Assembly (NCBI GenBank): GCA_037576195.1
Contig: CM075103.1
Coordinates: 32,572,723-32,636,722, forward strand
Reading direction: 5' to 3'
DNA length: 64,000 bases
DNA from: Phytoseiulus persimilis
Lineage: Eukaryota > Arthropoda > Arachnida > Mesostigmata > Phytoseiidae
A program made the translations under genes and the position numbers. This document shows, in pieces, positions 1-11,769 of the stretch. Positions within the stretch are counted from its first letter, which is position 1, and each line of letters starts with the position of its first letter. The notes beneath the pieces are model-generated. The model made no database searches. It worked only from the letters and a program-made list of their open reading frames with translations, and was not told the DNA's origin.

Positions 1-1792
1 GTATTGGCTTTCATGAACGTCCGACTCTACGATACGGGCATCAACAACATGGCCGCTCTGGAAGATGCTTTGGAAAATATGAGGTTCACGGCAGGCACGT
101 CGCGAGGTAATTCCGTGTCGGATATGATATACGTGAGTGATTTCTGAGTGTCTTCTGCCATTTAATTGTTCCTTTGCTGTGAAGGAATCGAGACGGGGAA
201 TCAAAATGTTTCATCTCTCTAACCTCTGCTGCAATCTATTTTCTCGACAGGAGCCAATGGGGAACAAGATTTTCACGCTATTGAAGCGCCAAGCCTTGAA
301 AAGGCCAGAGTTGTTGGTGCCGGATGCGAGAGAGGGCCTCAAGAGATCGCTTCAGCAGAGGTGAATGTGCTGGATGGAATCCCGTTCCTAATTCCCACAA
401 CCCGACGCATCATACCAATATTTTCAACTTTCGTCGCCGCAGATACGCATTCATTGGCGCTAGGAATATTCTGATGAGCACTGCACTGGAGCTCCATCTC
501 GCTGACCGTCTGGTCCCCGCAGAAGATTTCTTCACGTTCACTCTGATCGCCATGATGGGTCAGAAGAAATGTTTCCTGAAACCAAAAATGGACGTGATGT
601 GAGTAAGGGTGGACAAAGAGCCTGAAGCTCGCCTTGTCCGAGGAGCCGCAGACTCCGACGGTGAACGCAGGTGTAGCCTGCGATTCTCTCTTGGAAGGTG
701 TTCATCCATGATTCCATGGGGAAGTTCGTGGTCTATCCCAGGATCCTTCCTCGAGTGAACCACGGGTGCTCCAGCAAAAATTTCGAAGAGATGTTGATGC
801 TCAGAGAGATGTCTCTGTTCCACAGAATGATGGACTGTTCCTTAGGGTATCACTCTCGCCCTCCTAAGAATATGGACATTTATACTACTGAAGCTCGATC
901 CGCGAAATCAATGATTTCTCTATGAGAATGAGGTTCCCAGTAGTCCTAACGGTTAGGATAGCTCTGCGGTTAGATTCTGCAATTGTGATTTGGTCGAAGT
1001 ACACCAGTGATGGAACACTTCTCAGTTAACAGATATTTGGATCGCCATGGTCGATTTCAGAGACCAGTTTCCGAACTCAGAATGCTCAGCCATCAGTCCC
1101 GATATCGGAGTGATCGCATGAACACTCAGCGAATGAAGATTTCACGAATACAAATATCTGCATATGAGCTGTGGGACAACCGTGGGGTCAGATTCCGCGG
1201 AAAACCTCAATTTCTAATTGTCGAGTTGTGAAACTCCTCATCTCGGCTCTACATCTGCTTAGAGTTCCCTGAGAGAACTGCCCAGAACCCGCTTCCCAGA
1301 ATGATCTCGACGAGCACTGAAAACCCCTCTGTTCTCTTCCACAGAATAACCCGAGTTCAGGCTGGGGGGATCTACAGTAAATATCTGCGGGATGCCCTTG
1401 ATCAGAAGAGCCTGGGCTCGAAAGATAAACGTGAAGTACATGTCCTTCGTTTTGGAGACTTTGGAGCTCATTTCATCGTTCTGACGATAGGAATAATCGC
1501 GTCGACACTCAGTTTCTTCATGCGATATCTCTGCTGCAGAACGAATAAGAAGGAAGAACCTCCTACATCGTTCTGGAATCCGTCTTCCAGGCCTGATTCA
1601 ATCAGACTTATCAAGGAGGAAGAGATTGAAAAACTCAGGAAACGAGGCGTGAAAGAACTTCAATTCTCCAGACTCCGTGGTCGCGGCCGTCTAGCTCACG
1701 CGAGAAGAAACGGCGGTATCGTGAGACTGGGAGGTAATATCTACGGTTCTACGTTCTCACCACCCCGGTTCTCATCGTGCACAATGATATGA
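1..1792 (+). CDS. Ionotropic receptor gene A, 3' portion (5' end outside window)
   Basis: Exons read as <1-132, 251-360, 443-598 and 1345-1792, all joined in frame; every donor is GTGAGT or GTGAAT. The first exon encodes the end of the second membrane segment and the start of the S2 ligand-binding lobe (LAFMNVRLYDTGINNMAAL). The next two exons, 110 and 156 nt, continue S2 (TLLKRQALKRPELLVPDA; AEDFFTFTLIAMMGQKKCF). The last exon holds the end of S2 (ITRVQAGGIYSKYLRDAL), a third membrane segment (HFIVLTIGIIASTLSFFMRY) and a basic cytoplasmic tail. The 132-nt piece is the 3' part of what is a 233-nt exon in genes B and C. Members of this family are ligand-gated cation channels of sensory neurons; the ligand cannot be inferred. 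The tail of about 80 residues is much longer than in gene B. Confidence 0.82.
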
Positions 1793-1842
1793 TCATCGTC
1801 AGGGCCGTGAATTATATTGCGTCAGCGGAAACTGACGAAGCA

Positions 1843-1852
1843 AATAAATAAA
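1843..1852 (+). other. Polyadenylation signal of gene A
   Basis: Two overlapping AATAAA hexamers lie 51-60 bases after the gene A stop codon. Confidence 0.55.
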
Positions 1853-2961
1853 AGTCTAGTCAGGAACGAGGCAACGCGTTTCAATCTTTTGCTTGATGGA
1901 ACATACCCAACACCTGAGTATCAGGTAGGAGGAGATGAACATCAGTCGTTGGACTTCTGAAGAGTTTCGGAGTCCTAACTGAGCATATTGGAAGTCGAGA
2001 ACTTCTCATCGCTCATTCTGGATCGTCAACGACCATCTCTCGCACCGAAAACTAGAGAACTGAGTTGTTTCTCCGTCGATACACTGTTTGCAGCATCTTG
2101 GAGCAACACGGAGGAGTTCAGAAAATCACCTCACGGCAGAAACCAACCTCAGGCAAATTATTAATTTCATCTCCGACATCATGTACTTTCGAGCCCGTGA
2201 GTGACCCACTATCCTTTGGCGAGGACGCGAAGCGCCCGGAGAAACGTGGGTCAAGAGTAAGGGTCGCTGACTCGGACTCGCGAGTCCACGTTCCCGAATC
2301 CACTAGTTCAGGTGAGGGCGCCAAATCTTGTATTCGGAGCCAGAATTATCTCTGGTCATTGCGTGGACAACGTCGTTGTGCTGATTTTTTTGGAGGTATT
2401 TGAGGTTTTTGCGGCCGTCGTGAGCCATGCAGCGTTGAGGCACCGTCGTGTCTGCGAATTTCGAGTGTCCACCCGCCTGCCTGCCAGCCTGCAGTCTCGT
2501 GAGGTGCCGTTCGGCATCTACCGGGAAAGCTGCAGTTGCCACACGAAGAACCATTGTCCGTAGCGCATTCAGTATACCCAGGATGACCAGACACAGTGGG
2601 TTGTTCTGGGAAGCCCATCAAGCATACTGCAACGCTTTCGAACACGTGCACGTCCTACTCCTCGACAAAACAAGTAGGGTGGCGTGTATCGGTGCGGGAC
2701 AATCCATACGATGAACGAAAGATTGAGCAGTATTACCTTGGAAGACTATGAACCCTTCGGCGGGTTGGATATCATTTTCTGTGGAGACTCAGGACACCCC
2801 CCGTCTGTTTGCTACAGATTGATGAACCAGTGAAACGAGGACTGCTCCGATCTGTTCTATGCCAGTCTTCAGGATTCCACCCTCTGCGAACGGTTATGAA
2901 CAGAGGTCCCATATGGCCGGACATTCTTCTTGCGAAAAACGGACATACATATGTCCGACGG
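1853..2961 (+). other. Intergenic stretch, no gene supported
   Basis: Open frames on both strands are short, overlap each other and lack paired splice sites or recognisable motifs. I see no repeat structure here. Confidence 0.4.
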
Positions 2962-3463
2962 TCATCGTGCCTGGAACCGGGCAAGGAGGCTGACATGCGG
3001 ATTTCGGACTTCCTCCAGATAAATTGAGCATGTAGGAGCCTTGAATAAGAACACCTTCGAGCGGACTAGCTTAGGTATCATCACAGGCTCTTCATTCGTC
3101 GAGAAGTAGGTCCGCATAAACTGAATCGATAAGAGCCTCTCCATGTTCGATCGTGACAAACTATGGGTCCTGTCCGGAGGAAGTTTCTCGGACATTGAGG
3201 AGGATGGCTCCACTTCGGAGCGTGACATGCTGGAACACTTCAGGGTCTCTCTCTCTGGCATATTTCCGCAGTCCGCAGTTGATCGGAAGCGGGATTTTTG
3301 TCCCCAGTTTCTTGAGCCGTGTTGCGAAAGGACCTTCGAGAGTTCTCTGAATCCAGCCCAGGATGCCGTCTGTTGCTCCTATTCGGCGATTTCGATTGGA
3401 ACCTTGAGGACCCCCTCGAAAGACGAAAGCCCTCGAAATATGATCGAGTCCATGCGAGATCAA
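2962..3463 (-). pseudogene. IR-like S2 relic on the minus strand
   Basis: Reading the minus strand from about 3463 to 3161 gives a peptide (LRKYARERDPEVFQHVTL then SGAILLNV) that lines up in spacing with the 110-nt S2 exon of the neighbouring receptors (LLKTQIEKDPGLLVMSLDEG). After a pyrimidine-AG acceptor, 3120-2962 gives a second open stretch (FMRTYFSTNEEPVMI, SKVFLFKAP) resembling late S2. The junction between the two has no good donor, no third membrane segment follows, and no TM2 exon was found at higher coordinates. It is best read as a decayed or very divergent IR fragment. The match is by eye over short peptides and could be chance. Confidence 0.25.
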
Positions 3464-3956
3464 CTTGATCTCGAGCTATTAACCGATCCCGAATTCACGA
3501 CAACACGTGGACAAAGATGTATCGATTGTACATTCCGAATCGGCATCCAGGATTGCTCCTGTGTAACACTTATAAGTTATTCCAGCCATCACTACCTCGT
3601 ATTCACTTTCCTAACACAGCTCCAGCCGATCTATGTTTGATGAAATTTCAATGTCGGACGTCGACGTACCAGAGCACTGAAGATGACTTCTCTCACATCC
3701 TCATCGAGAATAAATTGAGAGGGGCTCTGGTGGGAGGTACAGGAGAAATTTCGGATCGAATAATCTTGATGTATGGAGCATTCTTCCCTCTTGAGGGGAT
3801 GGAACACACCCCAGAAAAATCGTTGTCTCGTTTTTCCGCAGGTGTTCCGAAAACCGTTCATCGTAATTTGTAACTGATTTATCCGAAAATATAATCTGCC
3901 TCCCGTTTTCGCGCCCGGAACCCCGGACTTCCGCGCTCCACCAGAGGTTCTTCTGT

Positions 3957-4697
3957 TTCTCTGAAAGCCAGCACCAAAGGTTGAACCGTTCCTGTTTTTC
4001 CGAGAGCCAGCACCAACGGTTGAACCGTTCCCGTTTCTTTGGGAGCCAGCACGAACGGTTGAACCGTTCCTGTTTTCCTGAAAGCCAGCACCAAAGGTTG
4101 AACCGTTCCTGTTTTCCTGAAAGCCAGCACAAAAGGCTGAACTTTTCCTGTTTTCCTGGAAGCCAGCACCAACGGTTGAACCGTTCCCGTTTTTTGTGAG
4201 CCAGCACCAATGGTTGAACCGTTCATGTTTTTCTGAAAGCCAGCACCAAAGGTTGAACCGTTCCTGTTTTTCGAAAAGCCAGCACCACAGGTTGAACCGT
4301 TCCCGTTTTTTGAGCGCCAGCACCAACGGTTGAACCGTTCCTGTTTTTCTGAAAGCCAGCACCAAAGGTTGAACCGTTCCTGTTTTTCCGAAAGCCAGCA
4401 CCACAGGTTGAACCGTTCCCGTTTTTTGAGAGCCAGCACCAACGGTTGAACCGTTCCTGTTTTTCCGGAAGCCAGCACCAGAGGTTGTACCGTTCCTGTT
4501 CTTCTGAAAGCCAGCACCAAAGGTTGGACCGTTACCGTTTTTTGGGAGCCAGCACCAACGGTTGAACCGTTCCTGTTTTTTTGAATACCAGCACCAAAGG
4601 TCGAACCGTTCCTGTTTTATGGAAGCCAGCACAAACGGTTGCACCGTTCCCGATTTTCGGAGCCAGCACCAAAGGTTGAACCGTCCCGGTTTTTTTT
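3957..4697. repeat. 39-bp minisatellite, about 19 units
   Basis: Units follow the pattern CCAGCACCAAMGGTTGAACC GTTCCTGTTTTTCNGAAAG with a period of 39 bp and occasional 38-bp units that break the frame. Each unit contains a near-palindrome, AACGGTTGAACCGTT. Because 39 is a multiple of three and the units lack stops, long low-complexity frames run through on the minus strand (13-residue period, NRNGSTVGAGFQK). These are not credible genes. Confidence 0.9.
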
Positions 4698-5139
4698 TTC
4701 GAGTTGGTCTTGGCTCCTCTGGACGATGTGTTCGAGCCAGACAAGATCTCGATCTGGCGGGGAGAGTTCCCAGCCGTTCAGAGATTGCCCCTCATCCTGC
4801 CGACGAAGAAACGAGGCCTGACTTATCTCTTGCGCCTTGCATCTGGAAGTCGCTCCTGGCTTCGAAGTCGTCTGATTACTTGCAGTGTCTCAGCGAGAAC
4901 ATCCGTCTCGGTCTGGGGCGAGATTCCCCATTGACCGGTTGCGTGATGTCATGGAAAGTCATCATTACACGGTCGTTTTCTCTTAATATCCGTTGTCGTA
5001 GTCCAGATCTCGTGCCTCATCGTTAGATCGAATACACGCGTCGACACGATACTCGACACCTAATGCGGGAACTCCAGCCACAGCAGCTTCTCCGCTCGAG
5101 CGAACATTCGAAAGACTCGTGGCAGGCTTGTGTGCGCCG

Positions 5140-8100
5140 ATGATGCCATGTCCCGTTATATTTCGGGTGATCACTGTTTTGCTGATGTCCAGGTCCGTAG
5201 TTGACGGTGTCCATTTCCGCAATGTTGGCGACCTTTTGAGGAAGGCATCCGTATCGAAGCTCTCTTTGTCGGGTGTACAGTTGCGGTGGATGATACTGTA
5301 TAGCTCGTCGAGAAGCTTCCCTCAAACGATGGTTACTGCTATGAAGGACATGGAATGTGATTACGAAACTCGGACCGTGGAGTCGCTGCTCCATTGGAAC
5401 ACTTCCAGGCAGCTCCCGTACATCGACTACAAAGTGATCGCCTTTGGACTCTCGATGGGAGATTTGCGGCAAGCTCTCAAGATATACGTAAGCTCCGATT
5501 CTCCGAGTGCGTCACTTCCTCGGCAATTGTACTGCTTCATATGTTAGATCGCAACTCTCCTGACGACCAAAACTCTACGAGAATTGCATTAACCGTGAAG
5601 AGAAGAGCTGACACCTTTGTCAAACAAGCGTGCATGAGTACTCGAAGAGGGGACAAGCACCAGTCATTGAACACTTGGTGTCCCATGAGGATACCGAATA
5701 CGGAGCATCTTTTTGCGGTGTTTCCGCCGGCGGATGTTTCATGCATGGGCATATGATACGTGTAACAACTAGCCGGAGAACTTCCCTTCAATCGCGCGTT
5801 ACAAACATTGGAATCGAGACTTCTCGAACGAGTTCCGGGGGCTCTACTGACGAGCAGAATTGGAGAGCTTAATACTTTTCGTGATGTTTCCAGATTCTTC
5901 AGGAAATTGATTCCGAAGTTCTCAGAAGATCTGCGTCTCTCCCTCTCGTTTCCCATGAGGCCCCCGCTCTCCCCACCAAATCGAGATCACGAGCAGTAAT
6001 TAACGAGTGGTACCACTTGTGAGACATTTCATGTTCCGAAATTCCTAATTCTCTCATCAACTGAAGCTTGGGCTCTGAATAATTTGGCCTGCCTGACATT
6101 GAATGCCGCGATAGCCGTCAGCTTCTTTTCTTCAAATGGAACCGTTCGAATTTTCCGCGCTTCTATGAGAACGGCAGTGAAGGTCAACGAATCCCTCTCT
6201 CGATCATAATAGAACAGTTCTCAGAATGAGGAAAATATTTGACCGGGTTGTATCGTTCATTCAAGTTATGCTCAGGCCTCTCATTACGAATATGGGATAT
6301 CTAGAGTTATCACAGGCATTTCCCCTTGTCATTCACACCGCCGTCCAGACCTAATATCGCGAATTTACCTATACCCTCTGCCGACTTCCCGATCTGTCGG
6401 ATGTGTCCGTATCTTCACCCCGAAGGAACGCTGCCCTAGCGGAGGATTGGATGGTTGAGCCCCCACGAGCTCGATTCCACAAGGCATTAATAAATGAGTC
6501 TTGATTGGGTGATCGGAGACCGCGGGGTTCATCAGGTTCAACGTCAAGTGCCAAGCGCTCTGGAGAGATCGCACGCAGGGAAAGGCCTCCGGGAGAAGGA
6601 CGCTTCCTAGGAAGAAAAACTCTGCCGCCCTTGGAATCTTCACGCCTCAGGCTATGGGCTCAAAGAGAACTTCCCTCCTAGAGAAACATTCTGAAAGGAG
6701 CGACGCTGATTACAAGCGGAGCGGAGCCATCTCGACCCTCCGCTGCTGTGACTCAAAGCTCGCTCTGGGGTAGCCCTCCGTGGATGGAACGATCCATCAG
6801 TTTCAGAAGTTTCTCTTCCAATATCTAGATCACTCGGATCTCAGGACCTTATCTCAGAGGGAGCTTTCACATTGGGAATTCTCAGAAGACAGTTTCCCTC
6901 GAGGAAAATTGAGCACTTGAAGGGTAGAAGGTTCGTTAACTGCAATAATTCGACGCAGTTTTCTGGAAGCCCTCCGAGAACTGGCTCAAATTCAGTTTAT
7001 TTGTAAAATGAATCGCCTGCGATATTCTCGGCGCGAGAAGAGTTTAGTCATCATTCTCCTAGATCCAGGCCGCTCTGGAGAGTTATTCGAGCTCCGGAAC
7101 AAACGTGACTGTCTCAGCTGTCTTCCCTACCGGCTCTCGAACTCCGAAGAATTCTCTACCGAGTTGGAAGCGGTACATAGAGACTTTCTCGGTTCCCCGG
7201 CAGCCACTAACATCAGAAGCTGACTCCCAGTGATAAAGATCCGCCAGCCCAACAAGGATCCTTCAGGAACTACCACTACTGATTCAAGTCGAAAACGGGA
7301 AGGAAATACGTATCCCGAAAATTATGCGCACGTGCGGGATCAGAGTCCACGCTAAGAACTTGTCTCGGGCTGACTTCGTCTGCCAGATAAGCAAGCTTCA
7401 TTATTAATTTTTGACCCAAAATCATGACCAGCATCCCTTGTGGTTGCTTCCGGGCCCCGTGATTGCTTATGAACACCCGATATCGGTCTCTCAGACTGAC
7501 AAGACCGATTCCAAACAACTTGAAGGAATCGATCCGCAATATTCCGTCTCCGATTCGAAAATTCCGTTCCGGTGCGTGTGGATCGTCAACTCACTCTGCT
7601 TATTTTCCCAAGTTTGAGGGGCTATCGGAGGAACGGAGACATTCGTGTAAGCTCATTCACGCCGTCTCTCCCAGGAAGGGGACCTCAGGCCCACCGTTCG
7701 CGGGCGAGTACGAATGAAGGAGATAGTCGTTCCGCTACGTTAACAATTGCCGAACATCGGCTCTGAAGTCAAGCTTCTCTATGAGCTTCATCATGAGAAG
7801 ATACACACAAAGATACTCGATCAATCCTGAGGCTGCCTCACAGAAGATGCCCGGACATACAATGTGTCCGTGTCTATCGCCGGTAGTCAGGGACACATAT
7901 TCCAATTCCGCGCCGACACATGAAGATATCAGACTCTTGATGTTAGGAAGTTGGGTATTTGATCATGTTGGCATGAAAACAGATCCTGACAAGCCATCGT
8001 CAACTCTCCCCACAGAATCCATTGAAATACCATGTCGACATATGGTGCACTTTCATACTGCGGAGGAAGGAGCTGCTAGAGAGCTCTATCGAAATCGACT

Positions 8101-11100
8101 TCGATGTCTCTTGTTGCCAAGGCATTCTCATCGCAAAATGGAGAGAAGGACACACCGATCAACATTTAGGTTTACTGGTGAGTGAGTTCGGGATTGCAAG
8201 CCAAACCGGAGAGGTTTATGTGATCGAGGGTGATAATTATCGGAGAAAACTGATTGTCAGGTGTCTGGGCGCCAGTCTCGGTCGCAATACGGCGACCCTG
8301 TCGCGAATCATAGCCTCGAGTTTTTCCTTTCGAGCATTCACCTCCCCAACCATCACACAATACAACATGAATACTCACGCTTGGTGCTGGGCAATGATAC
8401 CTACGCCGAATCCGCTATTACAGAATTTCTCTCGAGAGACCGAGGCTTACAGCTTCGGAGTCGAATTACTAGAAGGCTGCGTCACGATCTGTTGCGAGTG
8501 CGGGATCGTTCGGAAAGAGGAACGAGTCTTCCGCTTGTTTCAACCCGGGGACGTCCCTCTGAAATGGATAGTCGTGCCCGTGAGTCGCGGCCATCGGCGT
8601 ATGCTTCATATTGCTTCCAAATGCCACTTCCATCTTTGGGCCAGTGTGACGCAGAAACGGGAAGCGCCGACGAAGCGTGCCCAGTGTGACGAATGTGTCC
8701 GTATGCTCGATACTCGTCGTGATCAATCCCATGGGCTCCCCGCAGAGCAGCGGCCGTCATGCATATGGTCACGTTCAAGCACACACAAAAACACTTCCAA
8801 TGAGTCGGAGGGTCGCGTGTCGTCCAGATTCCCGTTCGATCGACCCATCCTAATTCCAAACTTCTCATCAGAGGACTCCCCATGTCATGGTTCACAGCTC
8901 ACCTGGAGAGACTATTCGCTACGCTGGGAGCGATTTCCTACTCTTGAGAGACATTTGCAACGGACTGAACACATCGTGAGTCTTTGTCTACAGGAGGTTG
9001 CAGCCGGAGGAAATAGCAATTTGAGGTTTCAAGTTATCCAGATATGTTTTACGCCGTCGTTCGAGAGCGCGCAGCTAGGAGAGCCGCACGGAAACCGTCA
9101 TTCCCAAGGACTCAAAATCCGGAGCATAATGCTGTCCCAACTGCCCATCCTGCAGGTTCGAGCTCCGCTCGCAGCCCGAAGGAGCATACGGCAGTTTTCA
9201 CGCAAACTCAGAAGAATGGGTCGGCATGGTGGGAGATGTCTGGAAAAAGGTCGAGAGAAAGTTTCTCACTCCACACAAACTCCTCCCCTGGACCCCTCAT
9301 AAATGTTTGCCCTCCGTCGATGTTTTCCTCGTTCGTCAATCCTTTCCAGGAGAAGTTATTTTGACGTTTCACATTTTCAGGAGGCGGATTTCGCGATTTC
9401 GGATATTGCATGCACATTTCCCCGGACGGCGGCGACCGATTGTTATCATATCTACGATATTGGGGTGATAACATTCATTGCGAGACGAGCTCTGGAGAAA
9501 AACGCGATGTACACCATGGCGTGGACGTTCGATATTTGGGCGAGTATCATCATGCCGTTTTAGCACATGCATACGTTAGTGTGAGCGGTTCGCAGAATGT
9601 TTTTCGTGAGACTCATTGGCGACTCTCTCCAGGGGAAATTCGTCTCTGTTGTGAGAATTATGTTTCAAACTTTTAGGGATGGTCACTGATATTCCTTTCA
9701 TTCGCTGTGGTATCGATGACCGCTCACCTCGCATCATACCGGAATTCCGCGACAAGAAAGCAGAAACCGGACTATCTACTCATCTTGGCTGTGCTCCTGG
9801 GACAGAGTGAGGCAATCGAGGAGAAATCTACTTCTCAGATTGAACCAGCTGCATTGATTCCACGCGGCTGATCGATCGAGGAAATCGAAGGCTTGTAGAG
9901 AATTCCGGCGACTTCTTCATCTTATTAACAGGTCACGATGGTTACGAAGAAATCACGACCGCCAGCTATCGTATTCTGTTGATGAACTGGCTGATGTTCT
10001 GTTTCCTCTTGGGGAACTCGTTCTCGGGATGCACATTGGCATTCATGAACATTCGAGTTCTCGACGCGGGAGTCACCAACATGGCTGCCCTACGAACGGC
10101 TCTCGAACGGCAGGAGTATACCGCAGGCACCTTACGGGATTCTTCCGTAATAGAAATGATATACGTGAGTGTATTTCTCTCGCAATTTGGGCCAGCAAAT
10201 CGATGAGCTCTGCCTGGTTTCTGCCCGCTGCAACTGTCGCTCTCTCCAACAGGTGCCGTTCGGGAATAAAATACTCACATTGCTGAAAACCCAGATAGAG
10301 AAAGACCCGGGACTGCTGGTCATGAGTTTGGATGAAGGAATCATGCGATCGGCTGAAGAAAGGTGAATTCTGTGGATGAGATTGTAATCCGAATCGCCAC
10401 AGCTCGAAGTCTGTTCAACGCTTCGTCCACTGTAGATACGCATACATCGACACCAGGAGCGCTCTGTTGAGCGCCGCAAGTGGCCTCGGTCTCGCCAATC
10501 GACTGACGCCCGCGGATGATTTCTTCACGATCAGTCTGACTACTGTACACGGCCAAAAGAAATGCCTTCTCAAACCGAAGATCGATTCAATGTGAGTAGA
10601 GGCGGATACACTGTCCACAGTGGACGGATCTATCCAGATGAGCCGATGGTTTACTGACTAAAGTCTCGGATGAGCTCCGAGTCGGGTTCGAATGAATAGC
10701 TCTATGATGGGAACCATAGGCAATCGGGGAGTGGCAACTATTAATATCCGGTGTTGAGCTCGCATACCCGAGTTGGTCTACAGATGTCATCCTCGGACGC
10801 CGGCGTTTCCGAGAGAGGCCCAGGAATCGATTTTGAAACGATCTCGTGCATTCTTTCCCCAAGTCACAGTTTCTCCATTCAGAGAGGGCTTCCACGAGGA
10901 AACCTTGAATAGAAGTTCAAGAGAACCCGAGGAAATCGCGACGGAAACTGAACCTGCATCGAACTGTTCACAGATTGACAAGAGTGCGGGCCGGTGGACT
11001 CTTCAACAAATATCTGCGAGATGCTCTTGGGGGACGCAGTAGATCAATGACTCGCATCCAGAGTAAAGCCCGCATTCTCCGTTTGAAGGATTTCGGTCCT

Positions 11101-11232
11101 CATTTCATAATTCTAGTCCTGGGAAATTCCGCTGCAATTCTATATTTCGGTATAGGATACCTGTGCCAGAGAATGAACAAAAGGAGAGGAGTATTTCACC
11201 ACCGGCAAGCTCATCTGCAGTATTTCCCCTGA
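5140..11232 (+). CDS. Ionotropic receptor gene B, complete (636 aa)
   Basis: Eleven exons: 5140-5487, 8016-8177, 8424-8579, 8872-8975, 9156-9249, 9381-9539, 9677-9806, 9932-10164, 10253-10362, 10436-10591, 10974-11232 (1911 nt, in frame). The start ATG is followed by a hydrophobic signal peptide (MMPCPVIFRVITVLLMS) aligned with gene C. Exons 2-3 give a short extracellular domain with a CCQG and a CECG motif. S1 spans exons 4-6 (YAGSDFLLLRDICNGLN; GAYGSF, WVGMVGDVW; EADFAISDIACTFPRTAATD). The Arg in that last motif sits where ionotropic glutamate receptors bind the ligand carboxylate. Exon 7 carries TM1 (GWSLIFLSFAVVSMTAHLAS) and the pore end LLGQ. Exon 8 carries TM2 (LLGNSFSGCTLAFMNIRVLD), exons 8-11 S2, and exon 11 TM3. 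The intron after exon 6 has a GC donor. An in-frame 177-nt candidate exon (6996-7172) may add 59 residues but has no clear match in gene C. Confidence 0.85.
9540..9676 (+). other. GC-AG intron of gene B
   Basis: The exon must end at TTTGG (9539) to match the 159-nt exon of gene C, which ends at a normal GTGAGT. In gene B the donor reads GCGAGT and the acceptor is TTTTAG. The intron is 137 bp long and phase 0. Confidence 0.65.
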
Positions 11233-11373
11233 GAGAGCTCCTTGTGGTGGACGGAGACGGGCGAACAAAAACCCAGGGCCCCGAAAGATATCGAGTCATG
11301 AGACTCGGCCGTTCAGGTCCATATTGCTACGGAATGCAATTCTCATCCTTGATTGGTCGAGGAACTCACAAGA

Positions 11374-11379
11374 AATAAA
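11374..11379 (+). other. Polyadenylation signal of gene B
   Basis: AATAAA lies about 140 bases after the gene B stop codon. Confidence 0.5.
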
Positions 11380-11544
11380 CTCAGGTATCAATCTCACTGT
11401 CGGTACACAAGCGCTTTCTTAGTCATCCTTTATAATTTCTTCAGGACTCTTTCGACTAGAAGCAACATCTGTTCCGGGTGGGAATGAGATTCTAGATTTA
11501 TTTGAGCTAGTCAGACAAGCTCTCCTCGTTAGCCGAAACTCCAG

Positions 11545-11769
11545 AATCGCTGCATGTACCGAGAGTTGCTTGAAGCAGCGCAATCAATCAGTACATACAA
11601 TGGTCGTTGTCGCTTATCTTGGAAAATACGGGAATGTGTGGCGAAGCCGCACTTCGGGATGATCATGTCCGCCTGTTCCTTCCAACAACGAAACGAGTAC
11701 ATCAAACCCTGGGGCTTCATTCTGATGCGAGAGATTCGAATTCTCAAGAATGCGGGAAGCCAACTTCAG
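11545..11769 (+). pseudogene. Isolated IR-like S2 exon
   Basis: An open 225-nt segment follows an acceptor (AACTCCAG) and reaches a weak donor (CAG|GTCTGC). Its peptide contains HFGMIMSACSFQQRNEYIKP and IRILKNAG, spaced like the end of S2 in the neighbours (DFFTFTLIAMMGQKKCFLKP followed by VQAGG). Here the segment is uninterrupted where genes A-C have an intron. No TM3 exon follows closely, so it is either a relic or part of a divergent receptor running toward 14077. Confidence 0.35.

Noticed and set aside
3631-4644. 337-aa glycine/asparagine-rich frame, minus strand
   Set aside because: It runs through the 39-bp minisatellite, with equivalent frames in other phases.
8022-9302. 426-aa open frame on the plus strand
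   Set aside because: It contains real gene B exons 2 and 3 in frame but reads through their introns, which have good GTGAGT donors. The later part is in the wrong frame for exons 4-5.
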